From Methylocapsa sp. S129 (GTDB lineage: Bacteria > Pseudomonadota > Alphaproteobacteria > Rhizobiales > Beijerinckiaceae), in NCBI RefSeq assembly GCF_009765995.1, contig NZ_LMUI01000060.1:80218-144217 (forward strand): 64,000 nucleotides of DNA, read 5' to 3'. Positions 27,153 to 35,268 of this stretch are shown piece after piece. The translations under genes and the position numbers were made by a program. Every line of letters begins with the position of its first letter. Position 1 is the stretch's first letter. The notes under the pieces were generated by a model that was not told the origin of the DNA, ran no database searches, and worked only from the letters and a program-made list of their open reading frames with translations.

Positions 27153-28989
27153 GCCTGCCGCCCCACTCGATCGTGCGGCGCTTACGCCGCCGAACCTGCG
27201 CCCCGGCTGGGAACTCGTGGCCGAGGGCCGCGCGCTCGCGCGCGACTGGCGGGTCGGCCGGACGCCCTTCCTGGATCGGGCCGGGGCGGCCTGCGAGGCC
27301 GACTACAAGCGCGCCGCCGCGGCCGAAGGGCGGATCATGCAGCATGCCCATATCGGGTTCCGAAGCGTCGATCGGACCGTCGGCGCCATTGCGGAGGTCT
27401 TCGACACCTGCGGCGCCCGCGGCGTGACGGTCGATCGTTTCGGCATCACGCTCGACTGGTCGATGGGCTACCCGGCCCTGAGTCGCGCCGGTCGTCCCAA
27501 AGGCACCGGCATCGTGCTCGACGGCCCGGAGGATTTTGCGCGCATCGCGCATGCGGCGCCGGCGGCGGCCCATTTCGGCGATTTCATGCTCGGCCTGCCC
27601 GGTGCGCTCGACAATACGAAACACGCGCTCGCAGCCGGCGCCACGGCGATCGGCAACCTCGGGCAATATTTCACGTTCCGTCTGCCTGAATGGGACGATG
27701 ACGTGGCCACGACCGAGGCGACCGTGCAAGCGCTCGGCCTGATCGCCGCCCAGCCCGTCGAGATCATGGTCCACTCCAACCTCGACGATGGTTTTGCCGG
27801 GCTGTTTGCCGACATGAGCGCGACGCTCGGTATGGTGCTGATCGAAAAGCACATCGTCGAAACCCTGATCGGCGCGCGCACGAGCCATTGCTTTGGCCAT
27901 CACTTCACGGCGCCCGCCATGCGGCTCGCCTTCCACCGAGCGCTGGCCAAGGTGACCGCCGGGCCCGGCACCATGATTTTCGGAAATACTGTGAGCTACC
28001 GCTCGACCCCGGGCGGCAATTTCGCCAGCCTCGCGAGTTACCTCCAGGCGGATATCTGGGCCTTGCGCCGCCACCATACAGGCCACGCCATCAACCCCGT
28101 GCCGGTGTCGGAGAACGAGCGCATTCCCGACGTCGAGGAGATCATCGACGCACAGGTCTTCGCGGCGCGAATGGTGGCGCATGCCGCCGATTCGTTCGAC
28201 CTCGTCTCGTTCGCCGAGGTCGATCGCAACGCCGACATCCTCGTCAACGGCGCGCAAAGATTTGCTGGCCGGGTTTTGGACGGCCTCCGAGCGGCCGGCG
28301 TCGACACTGCCGATCCGGCTGCCCTAATGCTCGCGCTGCGCCGGATCGGACCCAAGCGGCTGGAGGCGCTCTACGGCCCCGGCGCTTCCGATTCCGACGC
28401 TTGGGGCGGCCGCAAAGCGCTGATCCCCGCCGAATGGGTCGAGGACCTACGCCGCGCGGCCGGCGGCTGGGTGGCGCTGACCCCAGCCCCCGTGCGCGAG
28501 CGCCTGCGTGCAAGCGGCATCAAAGTCTGCGTCGGCGCCAGTGACGTCCACGAGCACGGCAAGATGCTGATCGACGAGGTTCTCGCCGGCCTCGGCCTCG
28601 CCATCATCGACGGTGGGACCTCGGTCGACGCCGCCGACCTCGTCGCGCGCGCGCTGCGGGGCGGCGCGGACGCCGTCGCTGTCAGCACCTACAACGGCAT
28701 CGCGCTCCGCTACGCCCGCGAAGTACGGGACGCGCTGGCGGCGGCGGCCGCGGATCTACCTCTCTGTATTGGCGGCCGCCTCAACCAGGTGCCGGACGAC
28801 AGCAATTCGGGCCTGCCGGTCGACGTCACGCGCGACATCGCGGGTGTCGGCGCCACGCCCTGCGCCACGCCCGAGGCCCTGATCGCCGTACTCGACGGCA
28901 TCGCCCGGCGGCAGGAGCGCGCTGGCGCGCCCCAACCCTCCCCATCCACACTCAATACTGAGAGGTCACTATGCGCTTTTCCCGAATGA
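27145..28989 (+). CDS. B12-dependent mutase-like protein: TIM-barrel-like domain fused to cobalamin-binding domain
   Basis: This 614-residue protein has no close family I can name. Residues ~455-590 are a cobalamin-binding domain: VCVGASDVHEHGKMLIDEVL (DxHxxG at 467-472, lower ligand His469), then VSTYNG (~513-518) and IGGRLN (~542). The N-terminal ~450 residues show an alternating helix/strand plan with GNLGQYFTFRLPEW and EKHIVETL, distantly like glutamate mutase subunit E. The total length is close to MutE plus MutS joined. The TTG at 27145 overlaps the previous stop; GTG at 27217 is an alternative. The likely chemistry is a radical carbon-skeleton or amino-group shift on an amino acid (inference). 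Confidence 0.75.
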   Translation: MPEPAAPLDRAALTPPNLRPGWELVAEGRALARDWRVGRTPFLDRAGAACEADYKRAAAAEGRIMQHAHIGFRSVDRTVGAIAEVFDTCGARGVTVDRFGITLDWSMGYPALSRAGRPKGTGIVLDGPEDFARIAHAAPAAAHFGDFMLGLPGALDNTKHALAAGATAIGNLGQYFTFRLPEWDDDVATTEATVQALGLIAAQPVEIMVHSNLDDGFAGLFADMSATLGMVLIEKHIVETLIGARTSHCFGHHFTAPAMRLAFHRALAKVTAGPGTMIFGNTVSYRSTPGGNFASLASYLQADIWALRRHHTGHAINPVPVSENERIPDVEEIIDAQVFAARMVAHAADSFDLVSFAEVDRNADILVNGAQRFAGRVLDGLRAAGVDTADPAALMLALRRIGPKRLEALYGPGASDSDAWGGRKALIPAEWVEDLRRAAGGWVALTPAPVRERLRASGIKVCVGASDVHEHGKMLIDEVLAGLGLAIIDGGTSVDAADLVARALRGGADAVAVSTYNGIALRYAREVRDALAAAAADLPLCIGGRLNQVPDDSNSGLPVDVTRDIAGVGATPCATPEALIAVLDGIARRQERAGAPQPSPSTLNTERSLCAFPE

Positions 28990-30005
28990 TCACCGTGGTC
29001 GGCGCCCATGCCTGCGGCGAGCTGAACGAGGTCATCACCGGCGGCGTCCGCGACGTGCCGGGCAAGACCATGTTCGAGAAGATGCAATATGTGGAGAAAC
29101 ACGCGGACGACCTCCGCCAGTTTCTGCTTAACGAGCCGCGCGGCAAGGTCAACCAATGCGTGAACCTCGTGCTGCCGCCCACAAATCCAGCGGCGGACGT
29201 GGGCTTTGTGATCATCGAGGCCGACTATTACGTGCCGATGTCCGGCACCAACACGATCTGCACGGTCACGGCGCTGCTGGAGACGGGGATGATCCCGATG
29301 GTCGAGCCTGTGACGAAGCTCACCCTCGAAGCGCCCGCTGGCCTCGTGCCCGTCACCGCGGAATGCCGGGACGGCAAATGCGTCAGCGTCACCTTCGACA
29401 ATGTGCCCGCGTTCGTCTTCGCGCTCGACGCCGAGGTCGATGTGCCGGGTCTAGGGCGGATCAAGGTCGACGTGGCCTATGGCGGGATGATCTATTGCAT
29501 CATCGACGCACAGAGCCTCGGCTTCAAGATCAACAATTCGGAAGCCGCCAAGCTCGTGGAGGTTGGCGAGCGCATCAAGCGCGCGGCGGCCGTGCAGATC
29601 CCCTGCGTCCACCCGGAAAACCCTGAGATTCACACCATCAACCAAACCCTGTTCGCCGGTCCGCTGCAAACGACGCCGGAGGGCAAGCGGGCGCGCAACA
29701 CGGTGATCGTGTCGCCCGGGCGGCACGACCGCTCGCCCTGCGGCACGGGTACCTGCGCGCGCCTCGCCGTGCTGCACGCGCGCGGGCAGCTCGCGCAGGG
29801 CGAGACCTTCGTGCACGAGAGCCTGATCGGGACCGAATTCATCGGTCGCATCCGCGGCGTCGCCGAGGTCGGCGGCAAGCCCGCCATCCTGCCGACCATC
29901 ACGGGCAAAGGGTGGATCACGGCCTTCCATCAATACGTCCTCGACCCATCCGATCCGTTCCCGCTCGGCTTCCGGGTCGGCGACACCTGGCCGACCTCCG
30001 GCTGA
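28971..30005 (+). CDS. Proline-racemase-family protein 2 with Ser/Cys active site
   Basis: A 344-residue homologue of the first epimerase. The first catalytic position is Ser91 (PMSGTNTIC) while the second cysteine is kept, Cys257 (RSPCGTGTCA). Within this family Ser/Cys pairs are known in some hydroxyproline epimerases, and loss of one cysteine changes the balance between epimerisation and dehydration. It overlaps the end of the mutase gene by 19 bases, so the two are translated together. It might epimerise or dehydrate the mutase substrate or product. Confidence 0.85.
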   Translation: MRFSRMITVVGAHACGELNEVITGGVRDVPGKTMFEKMQYVEKHADDLRQFLLNEPRGKVNQCVNLVLPPTNPAADVGFVIIEADYYVPMSGTNTICTVTALLETGMIPMVEPVTKLTLEAPAGLVPVTAECRDGKCVSVTFDNVPAFVFALDAEVDVPGLGRIKVDVAYGGMIYCIIDAQSLGFKINNSEAAKLVEVGERIKRAAAVQIPCVHPENPEIHTINQTLFAGPLQTTPEGKRARNTVIVSPGRHDRSPCGTGTCARLAVLHARGQLAQGETFVHESLIGTEFIGRIRGVAEVGGKPAILPTITGKGWITAFHQYVLDPSDPFPLGFRVGDTWPTSG

Positions 30006-30015
30006 GGAGCCCGCC

Positions 30016-30813
30016 ATGGCGACGATCACGGCAGCCGACGGTTGCGAACTCTACTACGAACGGACGGGGTCCGGGCCGCCGGTGGTTCTCATTCCCGGGC
30101 TCGGCGGCGACGGTCGGTTCTGGACCGGAGTCGTGGCGCGGCTCGTCGGCCGCTTCGATCTGATCGTGGTGGATCACCGCGGCGCCGGCCGCAGCGCCCG
30201 CCCGCCGGGCCCGTACAGCATCGGCGGGATCGCCCGCGACGTCCTTGCGGTGCTCGACGCGGAGGATTGCGACGCGGCGCATCTCATCGGTCACTCGACG
30301 GGCGGCGCCATCGTCCAGACGATCGCGCTCGACGCGCCCGGGCGCGCGCGCTCCCTCGTGATCAGCGGCAGTTGGGACCGGTCTGATGCGCGGTTCCGAG
30401 CGGCCTTCGAGGCCCGCGCCGCGCTGCTCGATGCTGGGATGAGCGCCGCCTACCAACAGCTCACGCATGTGTTCGGCTACGATGCCGCCTGGTTCGACGC
30501 CCATGAGGCGGACCTTTGCAAGGCGGTCGTGGCGGCCGGCGCCGCTCTTGCTCCCCTCAAGGTCGCTGCGGCGCGGGTCCGCATGCTGCTCGACTTCGAC
30601 CGGTCCGCGGAGCTCCACCAGATCGCCCAGCGGACGCTCATCATCGGCGCGCGCGACGACGCCCTCATTCCCATCCACCACGCGCGCAGACTGGCGGCGC
30701 TGATCCCGCATGCAGCCTTCAGCGAACTCCAGGGCGCGCATTTCCATCCCCGCACCGATCCCAGTCCCTTCGCCGACCGCGTCGCCGCATTCCTGAACGA
30801 GCAGGGCGGCTAG
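30016..30813 (+). CDS. Alpha/beta hydrolase
   Basis: A 265-residue alpha/beta hydrolase. The nucleophile is Ser94 in GHSTGG, the oxyanion region is IPGLGGDGRFW, the acid is Asp214 or Asp215 (GARDDALIP) and the base is His242 (GAHFHP). It resembles the 3-oxoadipate enol-lactonase/carboxylesterase branch. It lies ten bases after the second proline-racemase-family gene and may hydrolyse a lactone, ester or thioester intermediate. Confidence 0.87.
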   Translation: MATITAADGCELYYERTGSGPPVVLIPGLGGDGRFWTGVVARLVGRFDLIVVDHRGAGRSARPPGPYSIGGIARDVLAVLDAEDCDAAHLIGHSTGGAIVQTIALDAPGRARSLVISGSWDRSDARFRAAFEARAALLDAGMSAAYQQLTHVFGYDAAWFDAHEADLCKAVVAAGAALAPLKVAAARVRMLLDFDRSAELHQIAQRTLIIGARDDALIPIHHARRLAALIPHAAFSELQGAHFHPRTDPSPFADRVAAFLNEQGG

Positions 30814-30815
30814 CG

Positions 30816-31001
30816 ATGTTTCCGATCGACTGGCGCACACTCCATGATTGGGCCCAAACCAGTAGGGAGCCGGTCCGAGCCCGCGCGCCGTTCCATGCCG
30901 CGACGGTTCAGGTCGCACGGCGCATCCGCGCTCTTCGTCGCTGGCGGAGCCGACCGTCCACGGCGGCAGACTGGACTCTGAAGGAAAGGACGAACCCGTG
31001 A
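30816..31001 (+). CDS. Possible small 61-residue protein
   Basis: An ATG two bases after the alpha/beta hydrolase stop opens a 61-codon frame whose stop overlaps the next gene's GTG start. It is arginine-rich with no recognisable domain or membrane segment. The exact fit between two operon genes is the only support; it may simply be a leader segment. Confidence 0.3.
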   Translation: MFPIDWRTLHDWAQTSREPVRARAPFHAATVQVARRIRALRRWRSRPSTAADWTLKERTNP

Positions 31002-31312
31002 TCGTTGAGGAACGCGACTACACGATCAAGCCTGGCAAGCTCGCCGCCTTCGTGGAAACCTATCGAGAGCATGGGCTGCAGCTCCAGCTTGAATATCTCG
31101 GCGCATTCCACGGCTATTTCACCACTGAGATCGGCGAGCTGAATCACGTCGTCGCCTGGTGGTCTTTCGAGAGCCTCGACGACCGACAGGCGCGTCGCAC
31201 GAGGATGCTGGCCGATCCGCGCTGGCAGGCCTATCTCGCTATGGTCGGCGATCTTCTTCATCTGCAGACAACGCGGATGTTGTCGCCCGTCTCCTTTTCC
31301 CCGCTACGCTGA
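30998..31312 (+). CDS. NIPSNAP-family protein
   Basis: A 104-residue single-domain protein of the dimeric alpha/beta-barrel type. It begins VEERDYTIKPGKLAAFVETY, with YFTTEIGELNHVVAWWSFESLDDR and DPRWQAYLAMV, a pattern typical of NIPSNAP proteins. These often sit in catabolic operons as small isomerase- or lyase-like or binding proteins, mostly without assigned activity. The GTG start overlaps the previous small frame; the 3-hydroxyacyl-CoA-dehydrogenase-like gene begins eight bases later. Confidence 0.75.
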   Translation: MIVEERDYTIKPGKLAAFVETYREHGLQLQLEYLGAFHGYFTTEIGELNHVVAWWSFESLDDRQARRTRMLADPRWQAYLAMVGDLLHLQTTRMLSPVSFSPLR

Positions 31313-31320
31313 GGAACGCC

Positions 31321-32268
31321 ATGCTCATCCAGCAGACCGCCATTGTCGGCAGCGGCATCATCGGGCGCTCCTGGGCCATCGTCTTCGCCCGCGCGGGCGT
31401 TCCGGTCCGCCTCTACGACCACCTCCCCGACAATCGCGCGAAGGCGCTGGAGCACATCGGCGAGGCGCTCGCGCAATCGGCGCCCCTGGTCGGGGACGCC
31501 ACGGCACAGAAAGCCGTGTTGGACCGCATCGCCGTGGCGGACCGCCTGGCCGACGCCGTCGCGGACGCAGATTTCATTCATGAATGCATCGATGAAAAGC
31601 TCGACAGCAAGCGGACGATTTTCCGCGAACTCGATCAATGCGCGAAACCCTCGGCCATTTTGGCGACCACCACGTCGAGCTTCCCCGTCTCGACCTTCGC
31701 GTCTGAGCTGCCCGGCCGTGGCCGCTGCATCGTCGTGCATCCAGCGACGCCGCCCCATCTCCTGCCTGTAACCGAGATCTGCCCGGCGCCTTTCACGGAC
31801 CAGGCGGTGACGGACGCGACATTCGCTTTCATGGAGCAGTGCGGCCAAACGCCGGTGCTGATCCGTTTCGAGCAATCGAGCTTCGTGCTCAACCGCCTGC
31901 AGGCTGCGCTCGTCGTCGAGATGCTGCGCTGCCTGAACAGCGGAATTATCTCGCCCGGCGACATCGACAAGATCATCAGTCAGGGCTTTGGGCTTCGCTG
32001 GGCGTTCCTCGGCCCGTTTGAGGGCGTTGACCTCAATGCGGCCGGCGGCATCCGCGAATATCTCGAGCGCTTCGGCTTCATCTTCGACGATATGGCCCGG
32101 CAAAATGGACTCGAAGGCGCGGTGGTCACACCCGAAGCGATCGCGATGCTCGAAAAATATGCGCGCGACCAGCTTCCGCTCGAGGCGTTAGGCGAACGAA
32201 CGGCTTGGCGGGACCGTTCGATCGCTTCGCTCCGTGAGCTCAAGAAGGAAAGCGCCCGACATCGGTGA
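31321..32268 (+). CDS. 3-hydroxyacyl-CoA-dehydrogenase-family protein (lambda-crystallin/gulonate-dehydrogenase-like)
   Basis: A 315-residue NAD-dependent dehydrogenase. It has the Rossmann loop VGSGIIGRSWAIVFARAG, FIHECIDEKLDSKR, the Ser-rich turn ATTTSSFPVS and the catalytic-His segment VVHPATPPHLLPVTEI. The length and the GIIGRSW motif favour the short lambda-crystallin/L-gulonate 3-dehydrogenase branch over fatty-acid beta-oxidation enzymes. It is the last gene of the plus-strand operon and probably oxidises a beta-hydroxy acid made earlier in the pathway. The ATG at 31321 is used; a longer reading overlaps the NIPSNAP gene. Confidence 0.87.
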   Translation: MLIQQTAIVGSGIIGRSWAIVFARAGVPVRLYDHLPDNRAKALEHIGEALAQSAPLVGDATAQKAVLDRIAVADRLADAVADADFIHECIDEKLDSKRTIFRELDQCAKPSAILATTTSSFPVSTFASELPGRGRCIVVHPATPPHLLPVTEICPAPFTDQAVTDATFAFMEQCGQTPVLIRFEQSSFVLNRLQAALVVEMLRCLNSGIISPGDIDKIISQGFGLRWAFLGPFEGVDLNAAGGIREYLERFGFIFDDMARQNGLEGAVVTPEAIAMLEKYARDQLPLEALGERTAWRDRSIASLRELKKESARHR

Positions 32269-32285
32269 TTGACGATCATTCCCCG

Positions 32286-32375
32286 CTATCGCAGTTCAGC
32301 GCAGACGCGCCGCCAGCCGTAGCGTTCGAACTCGTCGCAAATCGTTTGCGATGGCCTTGATGATCGCGGCGCCGT
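32286..32375 (-). pseudogene. Short relic of an IS3-type transposase
   Basis: On the minus strand a short frame reads TICDEFERYGWRRVCAELR before a stop. This matches the conserved EFPRYGYRRVTAELR segment of IS3-family OrfB transposases. The rest of the element is absent. It is only about 30 codons, so the call is tentative. Confidence 0.45.
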
Positions 32376-32379
32376 CGAG

Positions 32380-33002
32380 GCCGGTGTAACGCACCTTGAC
32401 GATCGCCAGGGCCTGGCCGAACGCAGGATCGACATCAGCCATGAGAGCGTCCGTTTCTGGTGGAACCGCTTTGGTCCGATGTTCTCTGCTAAGCTCAGTA
32501 AGAAGCGGGTTAATCGCATGCGTGGCTTCGCGCAATGGCGGTGGCATTTGGACGAAGTGTTTGTGAAAATCAGTAGCAAACTCCGTTATCTCTGGCGCAC
32601 GGTTGATCAGGAAGGGGCGGTTCTGGACTCGGTTGTCACCGTGAATCGAGACAAGACTGCGGCGCTGAAGTTTCTCAAGCGTATTATCAAAAAGTACGGT
32701 CGACCGCGCGGCGTGGTGATCGGCGGACTTTGCTCCTATTCAGCGGCGATGAAGGAAATTGGCTCCGCCGATCGTCATGAACCTGGTCGCTCGCTCAACA
32801 ATCGCGCCGAAAATTCGCATCAACCATTTCGACGGCGAGAACGGGCCATGCGGCGGTTTCGAAGCATAGAGACGCGGCAGAGGTTTGTCTCAATTCACGT
32901 CGAGGTCCGCAACCAATTCAATCATGAACGTCATCTGCTCAACCGCGAAGTCTACAAACGAAGGCGCTCCGCGGCGATGGAGGAATGGCGCGTTCTTCTC
33001 CG
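32380..33002 (+). pseudogene. Relic of an IS6-family transposase
   Basis: The plus strand reads LAERRIDISHESVRFWWNRFGP, then WRWHLDEVFVKI (first catalytic Asp), KLRYLWRTVDQEGAVLDSV and RAENSHQPFRRRERAMRRF (catalytic Glu). This is the IS6/IS26-type DDE transposase order. The N-terminal helix-turn-helix part is missing. At the second catalytic Asp position the sequence is VVIGGLCSYSAAMKEIG, with Gly where the family has Asp. The frame runs into the end of the neighbouring deacetylase-fold gene without a proper end. It is therefore a dead, truncated element. Confidence 0.75.
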
Positions 33003-33974
33003 TCACCCATCCTGCGCAGGGTGCTCTCGGCGCCAATGCTCGGCGATGTCGCGCCCGGTGCAAAACCATACTCTGTCATGCTTGCGCGCATGTTCGAGGA
33101 ACTTGATCAAGCCAGTCGCCTTGGCAGGTCGGCCGATCAGCCGGTCATGAAGGTTGATCGCCATCATCTTGGGTTGTTCGGCGCCCTCATCGTACAGCAG
33201 GTCAAAACAATCGATCATGTAGCGCGCAAACGCTTCGGCCGTACGGAAGCCGCTGTTGCGGTCGAAGCGATTGTCGTTCGTCTCGAACGAGGTCGGAATG
33301 ACAAGATGGCGGCGTTGGCCGAGTTTGACCCAGAAAGGCAATTCATCGCCAAGATAGTCGCGATCGTAGAGGAAGCCGCCGTGCTCGACCAATAAGCGCC
33401 GGGTATTGTTGCTCGGTCGGCCGTTGAACCAACCAACAGGCGCTTGGCCGGTAAGGTTCTTGATGCTCTCGACCCCCAGCCGGATATGCTCGCGTTCGGT
33501 TTCCTCGTCGATCTCGAGATAGTCGAGCCAGCGGTAACCATGGCTGACGATCTCGTGGCCCTCGTCGACGAAGGCCTGCGTCAGTTCGGGACATTGCTCC
33601 AACGCACGGACGACGCCGAGCACGCTAATCTTGACGTCGAAGCGCTTGAAGATGCGCAGCAGACGCCAGCACCCGCTGCGCGGTCCATATTCAAAGACCG
33701 ATTCGACGCTCGGGCTGCGCGCGCCCTGATAGGACGGCAGGCCGATGTCATTGAGCGCATCTTCCGAGCGCGCGTCGCCTTCGAGCAGACAATGCTCACC
33801 GCCCGCCTCGACATTGAGGTTGATATTGACGGCGATGCGCGCGCCGCCGGGCCATTTCGGATCGGGCGGATTGGGGCCATAGCCGTAGAAGTCGCGCGGC
33901 GGTCCAAGATCGACGGGGCGCGGTCTTGCAGCGCGCGATTTGGCGGCGGAGCGGGTGATGTTTCCAGGATTCAT
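33003..33974 (-). CDS. PuuE-like (allantoinase-type) polysaccharide-deacetylase-fold protein 1
   Basis: A 323-residue protein that follows the metal-independent allantoinase PuuE nearly throughout: PRDFYGYGPNPPDPKWPG, INLNVEAGGEHCLLEGD, YGPRSGCWRLLRIFKR, GHEIVSHGYRWLDY, GWFNGRPSNNTRRL and WFCTGRDIAEHWRREHP. PuuE opens the hydantoin ring of allantoin. Its N-terminus is a basic tail (KSRAARPRP) before the conserved part. It is the last gene of a minus-strand group after HyuA-1 and DUF917-1, 25 bases downstream, so a hydantoin-like substrate is likely. A second copy lies at 49312-50301. Confidence 0.85.
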   Translation of the reverse strand: MNPGNITRSAAKSRAARPRPVDLGPPRDFYGYGPNPPDPKWPGGARIAVNINLNVEAGGEHCLLEGDARSEDALNDIGLPSYQGARSPSVESVFEYGPRSGCWRLLRIFKRFDVKISVLGVVRALEQCPELTQAFVDEGHEIVSHGYRWLDYLEIDEETEREHIRLGVESIKNLTGQAPVGWFNGRPSNNTRRLLVEHGGFLYDRDYLGDELPFWVKLGQRRHLVIPTSFETNDNRFDRNSGFRTAEAFARYMIDCFDLLYDEGAEQPKMMAINLHDRLIGRPAKATGLIKFLEHARKHDRVWFCTGRDIAEHWRREHPAQDG

Positions 33975-33999
33975 CGCTGATCCTCGGCCGCAGCTGGCC

Positions 34000-35220
34000 T
34001 CAAGCGCGCGCCCTGAACGGGCGGTATTCGACCTTGTAGCCGAAATAATTCGGGCCAACCAAAGCCAGTCCCGCTCGCGTGCGCCATTGCGGCGCGCAGG
34101 GAATGGCGATCGCGACGATCCGAAGCCCGAAGCGGAGCGTTTCGGTGGTGATCGGAACGCCGGTGTCGGCGTCAAGCAGGGTAATAAGATCGGGCGTGGT
34201 GACGATCGGCTCGCCGTCCCGTTCGGCGATCAGGAACTCGTTCTGGAATTCGATACGATAGGTATGATTGCGATAATCATCGACGCCGACGAATTTGGCG
34301 TCGCCGCGCGCGAATCCGGTTTCCGTGCGCCGGGCGATATCCGTCACCCGGCCTTCGAAGATCGTCGCGGCGTTGAGCTTCGACTGGATCGCTGCGATCG
34401 CGTCGGTATGCGCGGCGCGGCTCTCGCGCAGGATTTCGCCAAGGCGGCGAGCGAGCGTGAGCGTGCCGCGCACCGAGGCTTTTTTCGCGACCGCGCCGGT
34501 CATCGGGTAAAGGGCGATCAAAACCGACCCGCCCATTTCGATGGTCGCGGTGCGGGCCAGGCGTTCGGTCCACCGGTTATCGATACATTCGAGCAGAATG
34601 CTATTGCCCTTGTCGTCCACCACCACCATCGGTGTGGCCGAGACGCCATGCAAGGTGAACGTTACCATCTGGAGCTCGGGAAAGGCGCGGCCCATGCCAT
34701 CGCCGTCGATGACGGGAATGCCGGTCATTGCGCCGATCACGAAGGGGATGGTTGAATTCAGTCCGCCGGCCTCGGCGCACAGGATCGCGCCGATCTTCTT
34801 TCCAAGGAATCGTTCCAGCTTACGGAAAGCCGTCAATATCTCGTCGCCTTGCGGGATCTTTTCGACCATTACTGTCGGGGCGCCCATCATGGCGCAGGGA
34901 ACGACCAGATCGTCGTCCCTGATCTCGGCCACGTCGATCATCCGTACGGGGCCGTATTTGCGGATCGCCTGCTGGGCCATCAGCTTGCCGATATAGGGAT
35001 CGCCGCCGCCGCCCGTGCCAAGTATCGCCCCGCCGACTGCGATATCGTCGAGATCGGCGACGTCGATCATCTTTACCGGGGCCGTCTTGGCGAACTTGGC
35101 GGACGCTCGTGCGCTGATTGCGGATTTTCTGGTCCTGCCGCCGCCTGTTTTGGCGCCAGGCGACGCCTTCTTGGATTTGGCGCGAACAATTGTCCCGCGC
35201 TTCGTAGGCTTCTTGCTCAT
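34000..35220 (-). CDS. DUF917 / S-methyl-thiohydantoin-desulfurase-domain protein 1
   Basis: A 406-residue DUF917 (S-Me-THD) family protein: AVGGAILGTGGGGDPYIGKLMA, VPCAMMGAPTVMVEKIP, ILCAEAGGLNSTIPF and GDGMGRAFPELQMVTF. The family usually pairs with HyuA-type hydantoinase/oxoprolinase subunits, as here. The first ~48 residues form a Lys/Arg/Ala-rich tail that the paralogue at 39847-40938 lacks; it may be disordered or bind nucleic acid or a partner. The start is uncertain, since a shorter protein would begin near VKMIDVADLDD, but no ATG/GTG with a better site is obvious. It is located between HyuA-1 and the PuuE-like gene. Confidence 0.82.
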   Translation of the reverse strand: MSKKPTKRGTIVRAKSKKASPGAKTGGGRTRKSAISARASAKFAKTAPVKMIDVADLDDIAVGGAILGTGGGGDPYIGKLMAQQAIRKYGPVRMIDVAEIRDDDLVVPCAMMGAPTVMVEKIPQGDEILTAFRKLERFLGKKIGAILCAEAGGLNSTIPFVIGAMTGIPVIDGDGMGRAFPELQMVTFTLHGVSATPMVVVDDKGNSILLECIDNRWTERLARTATIEMGGSVLIALYPMTGAVAKKASVRGTLTLARRLGEILRESRAAHTDAIAAIQSKLNAATIFEGRVTDIARRTETGFARGDAKFVGVDDYRNHTYRIEFQNEFLIAERDGEPIVTTPDLITLLDADTGVPITTETLRFGLRIVAIAIPCAPQWRTRAGLALVGPNYFGYKVEYRPFRARA

Positions 35221-35268
35221 TGCCTTATTCTCCAGACCCTGCCGGGCATTCGGATCGATCCGAGACTT

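Noticed and set aside
27085-28257. 390-codon minus-strand frame
   Set aside because: Antisense to the cobalamin-binding mutase-like gene; Arg/His-rich with no domain.
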